Origin: Sphingomonas sp.
Lineage (GTDB): Bacteria > Pseudomonadota > Alphaproteobacteria > Sphingomonadales > Sphingomonadaceae
Direction of reading: 5' to 3'
Assembly: GCF_017745215.1 (NCBI RefSeq)
Contig: NZ_JAGHZV010000008.1
Coordinates: 225,614-289,613, forward strand
DNA: 64,000 nt
Shown: positions 1 to 8,330 of the stretch, piece after piece
Position numbering within the stretch: the stretch's first letter is position 1
Layout: every line of letters starts with the position of its first letter
Position numbers and translations under genes: made by a program
The notes under the pieces: generated by a model
Database searches by the model: none
What the model saw: the letters and a program-made list of their open reading frames with translations, nothing else
Told to the model about the DNA's origin: nothing

Positions 1-432
1 GCGGTCCTTGCCCGAGAGCGGCTTTCCGTCCTTGCGCTCGGCGAGCGGCCGCATCCGGTCGCGGAAGCGCGCGCCGATCGCGTCGAGCGGGTCGGAGAAA
101 TCGCCCCAGCGGGGAGGACGGTCGGCACCGCCGGTCGCGGTGAAGGCGCGCGTCTCGCTCTCCCAGCCGGCGAAGGGGCGCTGGGCGGCGTGGATCTCGT
201 CGGGGGTCATCCCCGCGAAGAAGTTGTAGCCCGCGTTGAACGCGCGGACATGGTCGAGGCACAGCCAGCGATAGCCGCCGGGACCGTCGCTGCCGTTGCC
301 AGGGCCGGCGAGCGGCGCGCGGAACTCGCCGGGCGCGTCGCAGCCGGGCTCGGCGCACAGCCGTCCGTTCGATTCCACGCGGCCGTGGAAACGCACATTG
401 GGTCGGTCCTTCTTGGGCTGGCTCGCCGCCAC
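1..432 (-). CDS. J-domain (DnaJ-like) protein, N-terminal part
   Basis: The gene reads leftwards off the window edge, so only the first 144 codons are present. The GTG start is chosen because AGGAG lies five bases upstream and the frame stays open to the edge. The visible protein carries RFHGRVE, two cysteines in LCAEPGCDAPGEFRAP, and WLCLDHVRAFNAGYNFFAGM. From memory this is the conserved N-terminal region of a family of alphaproteobacterial J-domain proteins whose J domain lies at the C-terminus. The J domain with its HPD motif would be outside the window, so the assignment rests on the N-terminal region alone. It is divergent from bolA with about 50 bases between them, so a shared promoter region is likely. 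Confidence 0.6.
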   Translation of the reverse strand, partial: MAASQPKKDRPNVRFHGRVESNGRLCAEPGCDAPGEFRAPLAGPGNGSDGPGGYRWLCLDHVRAFNAGYNFFAGMTPDEIHAAQRPFAGWESETRAFTATGGADRPPRWGDFSDPLDAIGARFRDRMRPLAERKDGKPLSGKDR

Positions 433-485
433 ATTGACTCCTTTGGGGTAATTACGCCGTCGCGCAACGCGTCTATATAGGCGCG

Positions 486-773
486 ATGCAAGCCCCCGCC
501 ACTGCCCCGGTCGCGAGCGAGATCGCAACCCGCCTCGCCGCCGCGCTCGACCCGTCGCACCTCGAAGTCATCAACGATTCGGCGCAGCACGCCGGGCATA
601 GGGGCGACGACGGAACCGGCGAATCGCACTTCACCGTGATCGTCGAGAGCGCGGCGTTCGAAGGCCAGTCGCGCGTGGCGCGGCAGCGGATGGTCAACCA
701 CGCGCTCGCCGACCTGCTCGCCGAGCGCATCCACGCGCTCGCGATCCGCGCGCGGGCGCCGGGAGAGGCGTGA
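486..773 (+). CDS. bolA: BolA family protein
   Basis: A 95-residue protein with the BolA fold. It has the conserved HLEVINDSAQHAGH stretch near residues 28-41, the ESHFTVIVES strand, and the basic helix QSRVARQRMVNHALADLL followed by IHALAIRA. BolA proteins partner monothiol glutaredoxins and help in Fe-S cluster trafficking and stress-related gene control in the cytoplasm. The length is normal for the short alphaproteobacterial form. Its TGA overlaps the ATG of the following glutathione S-transferase gene, so the two are probably translated from one message. The divergent upstream gene encodes a J-domain protein, a pairing that I believe is common in this group. Confidence 0.9.
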   Translation: MQAPATAPVASEIATRLAAALDPSHLEVINDSAQHAGHRGDDGTGESHFTVIVESAAFEGQSRVARQRMVNHALADLLAERIHALAIRARAPGEA

Positions 774-1480
774 TGGCGTACGAGCTCTGGTATTGGACGG
801 GGATCCAGGGCCGGGGCGAGTTCGTGCGGCTGCCGATGGAAGCCGCGGGCATCGCCTATGTCGAGCCGCCGCGCGAAGCGACGAGCGACGGCGACGATGC
901 GCTCATCGCCGACATGGCCGCGCGCGGGCAGGACGCGCCCTTCGCGCCCCCCTATCTCGTCGCCAACGGCGCAGTGATCGCGCAGGTCGCGCTGATCCTC
1001 GACTATCTTGGCGCGCGCCACGACATCGCGCCGTCGGACCCCGCCGAGCGGCGGCGGCTCCACCAGGTCCAGCTGACGATCAGCGACCTGATCGCCGAAG
1101 TGCACCAGGTCCATCATCCGGTGGGCATGGACCTCTATTACACCGACCAGAAGCCCGAGGCGGCGCGCTTCGCCAGGGAATTCCGCGAGCAGCGGATGCC
1201 CAAGTTCCTTGGCTGGCTCGAGGCCGCGGTGCTCGGCGACTGGGTGGCGGGCGATCGCTGGAGCTATGCCGATACGTCGATCTTCCAGCTGGTCGAGGGG
1301 CTGCGCTACATGTTCCCGCGGCGGATGGCGACGCTCGAGCCAGATCACCCCAAGCTGGCCGCGATCCGCGACCGCGTCGTCCAGCTGCCCGGCATCCGCG
1401 CCTATCTGGACAGCGGCCGCCGGCTCGCGTTCAACACCAACGGCATCTTCCGCCATTATCCCGAGCTCGACGCCGAATGA
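773..1480 (+). CDS. Glutathione S-transferase family protein
   Basis: A 235-residue protein starting at the ATG that overlaps the bolA stop codon. The N-terminal half has the thioredoxin-like GST domain (LWYWTGIQGRGEFVRLPMEAAGIAY, then PPYLVANGAVIAQVALILDYLG, where a cis-proline and the glutathione-binding loop are expected). The C-terminal half is the all-helical domain, with WSYADTSIFQLVEGLRYMFPR matching the usual N-capping region. It probably conjugates glutathione to electrophiles or acts as a glutathione-dependent peroxidase; the substrate cannot be told. It sits in a run with NUDIX and pirin genes joined by 4-base overlaps, suggesting one operon for housekeeping detoxification. Confidence 0.85.
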   Translation: MAYELWYWTGIQGRGEFVRLPMEAAGIAYVEPPREATSDGDDALIADMAARGQDAPFAPPYLVANGAVIAQVALILDYLGARHDIAPSDPAERRRLHQVQLTISDLIAEVHQVHHPVGMDLYYTDQKPEAARFAREFREQRMPKFLGWLEAAVLGDWVAGDRWSYADTSIFQLVEGLRYMFPRRMATLEPDHPKLAAIRDRVVQLPGIRAYLDSGRRLAFNTNGIFRHYPELDAE

Positions 1481-1932
1481 CGCTCACCGAGACCGATCTC
1501 GCCCAGCGCCCCGCCGCGCGCATCCTGCTGCTCGACGGGCTGGGGCGGCTGCTGCTGTTCCGCTTCACCCCCGCCGACCGGCCGCCCTTCTGGGCGACGC
1601 CCGGCGGCGCGATCGATCCGGGCGAAAGCTACGCCGAGGCCGCGCGGCGCGAGCTCTATGAGGAGACCGGCCTCACGCTCGAGTGCGGCGAGGAGGTCCA
1701 CCGGAGCATCGTCCAGTTCACCACGCTCGAGAACGTCCGCGTCCACGCCGACGAGCGCTATTTCCTCGTCCGCGCCGAGGCGGAGACCATCGCGATCGAT
1801 CCGGCCAACCATACCGAGCTCGAGCAGCGGCTGATGCGCAGCTGGCACTGGTTCACGCGCGACGAGCTGGCCGACTGGCCCGAGACCATCTTCCCCGAAG
1901 ACATCGTCCAGATCCTGGAGGCAGTGGCATGA
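1477..1932 (+). CDS. NUDIX hydrolase
   Basis: A 151-residue protein with a complete NUDIX box at about residues 47-69: GAIDPGE, then seven residues, then RELYEETGL, giving all the metal-binding glutamates. NUDIX enzymes cleave nucleoside diphosphates linked to other groups, often house-cleaning substrates or mutagenic nucleotides. The TGxWATPGGAIDPGES type entry and the C-terminal WHWFTRDELADWPE resemble members acting on small nucleotide substrates, but the substrate is not predictable. The ATG overlaps the stop of the GST gene and its own stop overlaps the pirin start (ATGA at both junctions), so the three genes are translationally coupled. Confidence 0.9.
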   Translation: MTLTETDLAQRPAARILLLDGLGRLLLFRFTPADRPPFWATPGGAIDPGESYAEAARRELYEETGLTLECGEEVHRSIVQFTTLENVRVHADERYFLVRAEAETIAIDPANHTELEQRLMRSWHWFTRDELADWPETIFPEDIVQILEAVA

Positions 1933-2837
1933 CCGACGTGACCGACGAGCTGGTGATCCAGACCATCCTGCCGACCACGCACGACCTGGGCGGGTTCAAG
2001 GTGCACCGCACGCTCCCCTCGCGCCCGCGGACGATGGTGGGGCCGTTCATCTTCTTCGACCAGATGGGCCCGGCGCATCTGGAGGTCGGCACGGGCATCG
2101 ACGTGCGCCCGCATCCGCACATCAACCTCGCGACGGTGACCTATCTCTTCGCCGGGGCGATCGACCATCGCGATTCGATCGGCACCTTCGCGACGATCGA
2201 GCCGGGCGCGGTCAACCTGATGACCGCGGGCAACGGCATCGTCCATTCGGAACGCTCGCCCGCCGGCGAGCGCGCCAGGGGGCCCGAGCTCTCGGGCATC
2301 CAGACCTGGATCGCGCTGCCCGAACGCAACGAGGAGATGGACCCGGCGTTCGAGCATGTCGGCGCGCAGGACCTGCCGGTGGTCGAGGCGTCCGGCGTGC
2401 GGGCGCGGGTGATCATGGGCTCGCTCTGGGGCGCGACGGCGCCGACCACGACCTATGCCGGCACGATCTACGCCGACATCGAGCTGGGCGCGGGCGGCAA
2501 GGTGCCGATCGAATCGGACGCCGACGAGCGCGCGGTGTACCTCGCCTATGGCGACGCGACGCTCGACGGGATGCCGATGGCGCCGCAGACGCTCTACATC
2601 CTGCGCCCGGGCATCGCGACACAGGTGACCAGCGCCGGCGGCGGTCGCGTGATGCTGTGCGGCGGCGAGGCGTTCCTCACCCCGCGCTTCGTCTGGTGGA
2701 ACTTCGTCTCGTCGGACCGCGAGCGGATCAACCAGGCCAAGGCCGACTGGACCGCAGGCAATTTCCCGAAGGTGCCCGGCGACGACAAGGAATTCATCCC
2801 GATCCCCGAGGTGCCCCGGACGGTGAGCTATCCGTGA
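1929..2837 (+). CDS. Pirin family protein
   Basis: A 302-residue two-cupin protein. The N-terminal cupin carries the pirin metal ligands in VRPHPHINLATVTYLFAGAIDHRDS (His, His) and TAGNGIVHSE (His/Glu). The C-terminal cupin is the usual pirin-C domain, with YLAYGDATLDG and LCGGEAF. Pirins are Fe-containing proteins; some are quercetin dioxygenases, others redox-dependent regulators. The metal-binding residues are intact. It is the last gene of the bolA-GST-NUDIX-pirin run; a palindromic repeat element follows directly after the stop codon. Confidence 0.9.
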   Translation: MTDVTDELVIQTILPTTHDLGGFKVHRTLPSRPRTMVGPFIFFDQMGPAHLEVGTGIDVRPHPHINLATVTYLFAGAIDHRDSIGTFATIEPGAVNLMTAGNGIVHSERSPAGERARGPELSGIQTWIALPERNEEMDPAFEHVGAQDLPVVEASGVRARVIMGSLWGATAPTTTYAGTIYADIELGAGGKVPIESDADERAVYLAYGDATLDGMPMAPQTLYILRPGIATQVTSAGGGRVMLCGGEAFLTPRFVWWNFVSSDRERINQAKADWTAGNFPKVPGDDKEFIPIPEVPRTVSYP

Positions 2838-2844
2838 CCTAAAA

Positions 2845-2958
2845 AGCCCCTCCCCTTCAGGGGAGGGGTTGGGGGTGGGGCCTGTGGGTCTCACCGAGAC
2901 CAGCGTTGGTATTCGTGGACACGCCCCACCCCAACCCCTCCCCTGAAGGGGAGGGGCT
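2845..2958. repeat. Paired palindromic repeat, family B, without cargo
   Basis: Two inverted copies of a GC-rich palindrome (core CCCCTCCCC TTCA GGGGAGGGG followed by a TTGGGG-GTGGGG tract) face each other across about 35 bases of unrelated sequence. Each half can fold into a hairpin alone and the two together can form a long stem. The same arms occur around the DUF559 gene at about 43.2-43.6 kb. The element fills most of the gap between the pirin and hydrolase genes and could work as a transcript end or mRNA stabiliser. Confidence 0.85.
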
Positions 2959-2973
2959 AAAGAAGGAGAGGAT

Positions 2974-3879
2974 ATGGACCGCTTTCCCCTGACCCGGGTC
3001 GCGCTGCCCACCGGCGTGGAGCTCGACGTCGTCATCGCCGGCTCGCCCGCGAACCCGCCGCTGGTCTTCCTCCACGGCTTCCCCGAATCGCATCGCACCT
3101 GGCGCTTCCAGATCGAGGAATTCGCCCGCGACCATTATGTCGTGGTGCCCGACCAGCGCGGCTTCGCGAACTCGTCGCGGCCCGAGGGGGTGGCGAACTA
3201 CACCCCCGACAAGCCGGTGGGCGACCTGCTCGCGCTCGCCGACCATCTCGGCATCGGCGACTTCACCCTGGTCGGGCATGACTGGGGCGGTGCGATCGCC
3301 TGGATGGCGGCGCTGCAGAACCCGGGGCGGATCAAGCGGCTGATCATCGTCAACGCACCACATCCGCTCGTCTTCCAGAAGACGCTGCTCGACGATCCCG
3401 AGCAGCGCAAGTCGAGCCAGTACATCCGCCGCTTCCGCGACACGACGATCGACCAGGGCCTCGTCGGCGCGGGGCTCGAGCGCTTCTTCGCGAGCAACTT
3501 CACCCAGCATCTGGTCGGCGCGGTCGCGGGCGAGGAAAAGGCGATCTACATGGAGCAATGGGGCCATCCCGGCGCGATGACCTCGATGCTCAACTGGTAC
3601 CGCGCCTCGACGATCGTCGTGCCCGACGCCGAGGGCCATGTGGAACGCCCCGCCTGGATCGACGCGCCCTTCCCGCCGGTGACGCAGCCGACGCTGGTGA
3701 TCTGGGGGATGCGCGACAAGGCACTGCTGCCGGTGCAGCTGGAGGGGCTCGACAAGCTCGTGCCCGACCTGACGATCGTGAAGATCGAGGACGGCGGCCA
3801 TTTCGTGCCGTGGGAGAAGCCCGAGGCGGTCAATGCGGCGATGCGGGCGTGGTTGGCGGCGCGGGAAGGGACGGCCTAG
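2974..3879 (+). CDS. Alpha/beta hydrolase, epoxide-hydrolase-like
   Basis: A 301-residue alpha/beta-hydrolase. HGFPESHRTW near residues 33-42 provides the oxyanion loop and is typical of soluble epoxide hydrolases and dehalogenases. The nucleophile elbow is GHDWGGAIAW, so the nucleophile is Asp, not Ser, which fits epoxide hydrolase or haloalkane dehalogenase chemistry via an alkyl-enzyme ester. The catalytic His is in GGHFVPWEKPEAV near the C-terminus. There is no signal peptide, so it is cytoplasmic. A GGAGAGGATAT ribosome site precedes the ATG. It stands alone between two palindromic repeats. Substrate unknown. Confidence 0.85.
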   Translation: MDRFPLTRVALPTGVELDVVIAGSPANPPLVFLHGFPESHRTWRFQIEEFARDHYVVVPDQRGFANSSRPEGVANYTPDKPVGDLLALADHLGIGDFTLVGHDWGGAIAWMAALQNPGRIKRLIIVNAPHPLVFQKTLLDDPEQRKSSQYIRRFRDTTIDQGLVGAGLERFFASNFTQHLVGAVAGEEKAIYMEQWGHPGAMTSMLNWYRASTIVVPDAEGHVERPAWIDAPFPPVTQPTLVIWGMRDKALLPVQLEGLDKLVPDLTIVKIEDGGHFVPWEKPEAVNAAMRAWLAAREGTA

Positions 3880-3898
3880 CGCCGCGCCCTTTTAAGCC

Positions 3899-4038
3899 GT
3901 CATCCCGGCGAAAGCAGGGACCCAGGGTTGCAGAGGATTGCTGGGTGAACAGCGCCCCGCGCTGTTCAGGCCATGCTGGGAGCATGGCCGACCCGGCAAT
4001 CGCTCGTGGCCCTGGGTCCCGGCTTTCGCCGGGATGAC
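3899..4038. repeat. Family A palindromic repeat with nested insert
   Basis: Outer arms are the family A palindrome (GTCATCCCGGCGAAAGC and its complement, each followed by GGGACCCAGGG). Unlike the other three copies (about 80 bases), this copy is 140 bases long. The central loop is interrupted after GCAGAGGAT by about 60 bases holding two further hairpins (GAACAGCG/CGCTGTTC and GCCATGCT/AGCATGGC), and the loop then resumes with ATCGCTCGTGG. It lies between two convergent genes and could serve as a bidirectional transcript end. Confidence 0.85.
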
Positions 4039-4057
4039 GACTGAGTATCGGAGCAGA

Positions 4058-5113
4058 TCAGCGCCCCGCCCACTCCACCCACGCCCCATGCGCGTGCGCG
4101 GTGCCGAGCAGGTGCGGCGCGCCGTCGCCCGGCCAGTGGCGGACGACCAGCTCGTGGCGGAAGTTGTTGCGGTTGGCTTCGAGCATGATCCAGGCGAGAG
4201 GCCGCTCCGGAGTCGCGGCGGCGCCGGCCGCTTCCATCGCCGCGGTGACGCGCGCCTGGCTGGCGGCGGGGACATATTGCCAGACGATCGAGTGCATCAG
4301 CACGCGCGTCGTGCCCTCTGCCTGGGGCCGGGCGAGTTCGGCCTCGACGAAGTCGGCGGCGTCGGCCTTCACCAGCAGGGGCGCACGCTCCGACGCCAGC
4401 CGCGCCGCCGCTTCCAGCCGCTGGAAGCGCTGCGTCGCCTCGGGCCAGACATAGGCCCTGAGGCGCGCCAGCCGCTTGGGATCGGTCAGGTCGATCGGCT
4501 CGACGTCGCAGCCGCGCAAGCCCGCGAAGCCCCAGCCCGCCGGCACCGCGGGCGGCGGACTGCCGCGCCATTCGGGCTCGAGCAGCATCGGCGACTCGGC
4601 CGGCCCGACCTCGACGCCGCCGAGCCGGTAGCGATAGCGGTCGATCATCAGGTTGATCCCCGCGCTCGACCCGATCTCCAGGCAATCCCAGCGCGGCGGC
4701 AGGCCCTTCGCCGCCAGCCACAGCATCGCGGCGACGTAATTGGCCGAACGCCCCGCCTCGTTGGTCTGCGGTGGCCCGTCGAGCCAGGGGAGCAGCGCGG
4801 CATCGTGCGCGGCGATCGCTTCGGCGACCAGCGCGTCCGCCTGCGCCATCGCCTCGGGCTCGCCGCGGTAGAGCGGCTCGAGCGCCGGCGCCTCGCCTCG
4901 CTGGACCAGCGCGTGCATCCCGCCCGCCGCGCGCAGCGGCAACGCGTCGGCGAGCGGCGCCCCCCACCATTCGCGGATCCGCCGGAGAAATTCGCCCGGT
5001 CCGTCGAGCCCGGCGAGCACCCCGCCGACCACCGCCGCGGTCACCGGCGCGCCGTTGGCGAGGCAATAGCCGACCTGATTCTGGAATGCGCTTCTGACTT
5101 CGGCTTCGCTCAT
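4058..5113 (-). CDS. DUF2332 family protein
   Basis: A 351-residue cytoplasmic protein that I recognise as DUF2332, a family of unknown function. Visible landmarks are the N-terminal FQNQVGYCLANGAPVTAAVV helix pair, NEAGRSANYVAAMLWLA near residue 120, LEIGSSAGINLMIDRYRY (a glycine-rich loop that looks like a SAM-binding motif I), and a late VLMHSIVWQYVP stretch. The Rossmann-like motif suggests a methyltransferase-type fold, but no activity is established that I know of. The internal ATG is preferred to a GTG nine bases upstream because GGAGGTGGGACAG gives a proper ribosome site for the ATG only. Divergent from hisG. Confidence 0.75.
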   Translation of the reverse strand: MSEAEVRSAFQNQVGYCLANGAPVTAAVVGGVLAGLDGPGEFLRRIREWWGAPLADALPLRAAGGMHALVQRGEAPALEPLYRGEPEAMAQADALVAEAIAAHDAALLPWLDGPPQTNEAGRSANYVAAMLWLAAKGLPPRWDCLEIGSSAGINLMIDRYRYRLGGVEVGPAESPMLLEPEWRGSPPPAVPAGWGFAGLRGCDVEPIDLTDPKRLARLRAYVWPEATQRFQRLEAAARLASERAPLLVKADAADFVEAELARPQAEGTTRVLMHSIVWQYVPAASQARVTAAMEAAGAAATPERPLAWIMLEANRNNFRHELVVRHWPGDGAPHLLGTAHAHGAWVEWAGR

Positions 5114-5178
5114 CTGTCCCACCTCCGCTCGCGCGGCGTGTTGCGCCTGCGGGTCCCCGCAAGTAAAGCCCCCCGCCG

Positions 5179-5838
5179 ATGGCCGAACCGCTGATCCTCG
5201 CCGTGCCCAAGGGGCGCATCCTCGAAGAGGCGCTGCCTTTGCTCGCGCGCGTCGGAATCGTGCCCGAGCCCGCCTTCGCCGACGAAGGCAGCCGCGCGCT
5301 GCGCTTCACCACCGACAATCCGGCGATCGACCTGATCCGCGTGCGCGCCTTCGACGTCGCGACCTTCGTCGCGCATGGCGCCGCGCAGCTCGGCATCGTC
5401 GGCTCGGACGTGCTCGCCGAGTTCGACTATTCGGAGCTCTACGCGCCGGTCGACCTGGGCATCGGCCATTGCCGCCTGTCGGTCGCCGAGCCCGCCGACA
5501 TGGCGGCGCAGGACGATCCGCGCGGCTGGAGCCACGTCCGCATCGCGACGAAGTATCCGCACGTCACGCGCCGCCATTTCGAGGCGCGCGGGGTGCAGGC
5601 GGAGTGCGTCAAATTGAACGGCGCGATGGAGCTGGCGCCGGTGCTGGGCCTGGCGCCGCGGATCGTCGACTTGGTCTCCTCGGGGCGGACGCTCAAGGAG
5701 AACGGCCTGGTCGAGGTCGAAGTCATCTCGCAGGTGACCTCGCGGCTCGTCGTCAATCGCGCGGCCTTCAAGACGCGGCCCGAGGTCGTGCCCCTGGTCG
5801 ACGCCTTCCGCCGCGCGGTGGAAAGGGTGCCGGCATGA
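5179..5838 (+). CDS. hisG: ATP phosphoribosyltransferase, short form
   Basis: A 219-residue protein with the HisG signature: [16 protein letters not shown] at the N-terminus, [63 protein letters not shown] (the PRPP-binding loop). It catalyses the first step of histidine synthesis, joining ATP and PRPP. The length is that of the short form, which lacks the C-terminal regulatory ACT-like domain and needs the HisZ subunit; no hisZ is in the window. The last four bases overlap the hisD start (ATGA), so both are co-translated. Confidence 0.95.
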   Translation: MAEPLILAVPKGRILEEALPLLARVGIVPEPAFADEGSRALRFTTDNPAIDLIRVRAFDVATFVAHGAAQLGIVGSDVLAEFDYSELYAPVDLGIGHCRLSVAEPADMAAQDDPRGWSHVRIATKYPHVTRRHFEARGVQAECVKLNGAMELAPVLGLAPRIVDLVSSGRTLKENGLVEVEVISQVTSRLVVNRAAFKTRPEVVPLVDAFRRAVERVPA

Positions 5839-7124
5839 TCCGCCTCGACGCCTCGACCCCCGACTTCGGCCCGGCCTTCGACGCGCTGGTCAATGCGCGG
5901 CGCGAAGCCGACGAGGATGTCGCGCGCGACGTCGCCGCGATCATCTCGCGCGTCCGCAACGAAGGCGACACGGCGCTGCGCGACCTGACCAAGCGCTTCG
6001 ATGGCCACGACCTCGACGGCACCGGCTGGCGGATCGACCGCACCGAGACGCTCGCGGCGTTCGAGAGCCTCGACTCGAAGCTGCGCGACGCGCTCGAGCT
6101 CGCGGCCGAGCGGATCGCGGCCTATCATGTGAAACAGAAGCCCGAGGACAGCGAGGCGATCGACGACGCCGGCGTCCGCCTCGGCGCGCGCTGGCGGGCG
6201 GTGGAGGCGGCAGGCGTCTACGTCCCCGGCGGGCGCGCCGCCTATCCGAGCTCGGTGCTGATGAACGCGATCCCCGCCAAGGCCGCGGGGGTCGAGCGGC
6301 TGGTGATGGTTACGCCCACACCCAGGGGCGAGACCAACCCGCTCGTCCTCGCCGCCGCGCACATCGGCGGCGTCGACGAGATCTGGCGGATCGGCGGCGC
6401 GCAGGCGATCGCCGCGCTCGCTTACGGCACGTCGAGCATCGCACCGGTCGACGTGATTACCGGCCCGGGCAACGCCTGGGTCGCCGAGGCCAAGCGCCAG
6501 CTCTACGGCGTGGTCGGCATCGACATGGTCGCGGGGCCGAGCGAGATCGTCGTCGTCGCCGATCGCCACAACGACCCGGACTGGATCGCCGCCGACCTGC
6601 TGAGTCAGGCCGAGCACGACCCGACCAGCCAGTCGATCCTGTTCACCGACGATGCGGACTTTGCCGACGCGGTGGCCGACGCGGTCGAGCGCCAGCTCGG
6701 CGAGCTCGCAACGCAGGCGACCGCGCGCGCGAGCTGGGAGGCGAACGGTGCGATCGTCCTCGTGCCGACGCTCGACGCGGCGCTGCCCCTGGTCGACCGG
6801 CTCGCGCCCGAGCATCTCGAGCTGGCGTGCGAGCGTGCCGAGGGACTGTTCGAGCGCGTCCGCCATGCTGGATCCATATTCATCGGCCGGCATACCCCCG
6901 AAGCGATCGGCGACTATGTCGCAGGGCCGAACCACGTCCTCCCCACCGGCCGCCGCGCGCGCTTCGCCTCGGGGCTGTCGGTGCTCGACTTCATGAAGCG
7001 CACCAGCTTCCTGAGCCTCGACTCGGCCAGCCTGGCGGCGATCGGCCCCGCCGCAGTGGCGCTTGCCGAGGCCGAGGGGCTGCCGGCGCATGCGAAGTCG
7101 GTCGCGATCCGTTTGAACCGCTAA
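5835..7124 (+). CDS. hisD: Histidinol dehydrogenase
   Basis: A 429-residue enzyme catalysing the last two oxidations of histidine synthesis (histidinol to histidine, Zn and NAD dependent). Seen: [86 protein letters not shown] with the zinc-binding Gln/His, and RLAPEHLEL near the catalytic Glu/His pair. Normal length for the family. The ATG overlaps the hisG stop. nusB follows after about 50 bases, a hisG-hisD-nusB order that probably forms one transcript. Confidence 0.96.
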   Translation: MIRLDASTPDFGPAFDALVNARREADEDVARDVAAIISRVRNEGDTALRDLTKRFDGHDLDGTGWRIDRTETLAAFESLDSKLRDALELAAERIAAYHVKQKPEDSEAIDDAGVRLGARWRAVEAAGVYVPGGRAAYPSSVLMNAIPAKAAGVERLVMVTPTPRGETNPLVLAAAHIGGVDEIWRIGGAQAIAALAYGTSSIAPVDVITGPGNAWVAEAKRQLYGVVGIDMVAGPSEIVVVADRHNDPDWIAADLLSQAEHDPTSQSILFTDDADFADAVADAVERQLGELATQATARASWEANGAIVLVPTLDAALPLVDRLAPEHLELACERAEGLFERVRHAGSIFIGRHTPEAIGDYVAGPNHVLPTGRRARFASGLSVLDFMKRTSFLSLDSASLAAIGPAAVALAEAEGLPAHAKSVAIRLNR

Positions 7125-7176
7125 ATCCGGTCCGCCCTTCGACAGCCCGGGGCGGACGGTCTAACAAGAGAAAACC

Positions 7177-7641
7177 ATGCCCAGCCCCCATGCCCGTTCC
7201 CGTTCTAAGGCCCGTGCCGCGTCGCGTCTCGCGGCGGTACAGGCGCTCTACCAGCAGGAGATGGAGGGCACGCCGATCCTGGTGCTGCTCACCGAATTCC
7301 ACCAGCACCGCCTGGGCGCGACGATCGAGGACGTCGAATATGCCGACGCCGACGCCGCCTTCTTCGACGACGTCGTGAAAGGCGTCGACGCGCGCCGCAG
7401 CGAGATCGACGCGCTGATCGCCTCGAAGCTTTCGGCCGAATGGACGATCGAGCGGCTCGACCGCCCGATGCGCCAGATCCTGCGCGCCGGTACCTACGAG
7501 CTGCTCGCCCGCGTCGACGTGCCGGTGGGCGCGGTGATCAGCGAGTATCTCGACGTCACCGACGCTTTCTACGACCGGCGCGAGAAGGGGTTCGTCAACG
7601 GGCTGCTGGATGCGGTGGCGAAGCAGGTTCGTGACAAATAA
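7177..7641 (+). CDS. nusB: Transcription antitermination factor NusB
   Basis: A 154-residue all-helical protein. It has the arginine-rich N-terminus (ARSRSKARAASRLAAVQALYQQEM) that contacts boxA RNA, LIASKLSAEWTIERLDRPMRQILRAGTYELL, and VINEY-type VGAVISEYLDVTDAFYDRREKGFVNGLLDAVAK. NusB pairs with S10 (NusE) to load onto rRNA leaders and suppress termination. The length fits. In related genomes nusB is commonly followed by thiL; here two small membrane-protein genes lie between them. Confidence 0.95.
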   Translation: MPSPHARSRSKARAASRLAAVQALYQQEMEGTPILVLLTEFHQHRLGATIEDVEYADADAAFFDDVVKGVDARRSEIDALIASKLSAEWTIERLDRPMRQILRAGTYELLARVDVPVGAVISEYLDVTDAFYDRREKGFVNGLLDAVAKQVRDK

Positions 7642-7687
7642 CGACAAGCTGCTATCGTCGCGGGGTTAGCCCAAGTCGGAGTATCTC

Positions 7688-8179
7688 ATGCCCGACCCAA
7701 GCCCCCAACTAGAAGCGGCGAAGCGTCAAGAAGTACCGGCTCAAGCCCCCCGCGCCGCTCCGAAGGCGAGTTGGAAGATTTTTCCTCTTCGATCCGCGCG
7801 CGTCGCGCCACCCCCGAGCCTCGCTCAAGAGGCAGAGGCGCTGATTGCGCAGGGAGACCCCGATTCCGTGGAGCGACGTGCCGCCAGGCTCGATCTTGTC
7901 GACAGTAAGCTGGACTATCTCCGTTACGCCCGTCAGTGCCGAGCCACCCACAAGACGGCGGAAGAAATCGCAAAATTCGGCAGCGGATCGCTGTTCGGCG
8001 CGACGGCCCTCCTGCTCTTGACCACATCCGCCGCGCCGCTTGTCGCCGGAACGGCCGGCCTCACGTTGCTATTGTTTCTGGGGGGCACTACAATAGCGAG
8101 CATGTTTGACCGAAAGTCCGCTCAATGGGAGCATAAGGCTGCGCGGATCGACGCAGTGCTCGCCGAAGCGGATCGGTAG
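7688..8179 (+). CDS. Hypothetical membrane protein with two hydrophobic segments
   Basis: A 163-residue protein of no family I recognise. Residues 1-50 are rich in Pro, Ala and Lys. Residues 52-95 are charged and probably helical. Residues 100-140 hold two hydrophobic stretches (LFGATALLLLTTSAAPLVAGTAGLTLLLFLGGTTIASMF) likely to form a membrane hairpin, followed by a charged tail. A GGAG six bases before the ATG supports the start. Codon use and base composition are less GC-biased than in nusB and thiL. With the next small gene it separates nusB from thiL, so it is probably a recent insertion. Function unknown. Confidence 0.6.
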   Translation: MPDPSPQLEAAKRQEVPAQAPRAAPKASWKIFPLRSARVAPPPSLAQEAEALIAQGDPDSVERRAARLDLVDSKLDYLRYARQCRATHKTAEEIAKFGSGSLFGATALLLLTTSAAPLVAGTAGLTLLLFLGGTTIASMFDRKSAQWEHKAARIDAVLAEADR

Positions 8180-8189
8180 GAGTTTAGCC

Positions 8190-8306
8190 GTGGCGAATAC
8201 CATTTTCATTGTGGCGGTGTGCGTAACGGTCGCGAGCTTCGCCGTGCTGGGCGCTCTGTATCTCAATTTGAAGCGCCTCGAACCGAAGGGTGCTGGCGAA
8301 CGTTGA
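8190..8306 (+). CDS. Small single-pass membrane protein
   Basis: A 38-residue protein from a GTG start with GGAG nine bases upstream (TAGGAGTTTAGCC). Residues 3-27 form one hydrophobic helix (ANTIFIVAVCVTVASFAVLGALYL cut here to its core FIVAVCVTVASFAVLG), followed by a short basic tail NLKRLEPKGAGER. It starts 10 bases after the preceding hypothetical membrane protein, so the two are probably a pair. No known family. The reading frame is open further upstream but only by overlapping the previous gene, so the GTG is preferred. Confidence 0.5.
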   Translation: MANTIFIVAVCVTVASFAVLGALYLNLKRLEPKGAGER

Positions 8307-8330
8307 ACGTGAGCCGGAAGCACTAAGCCA

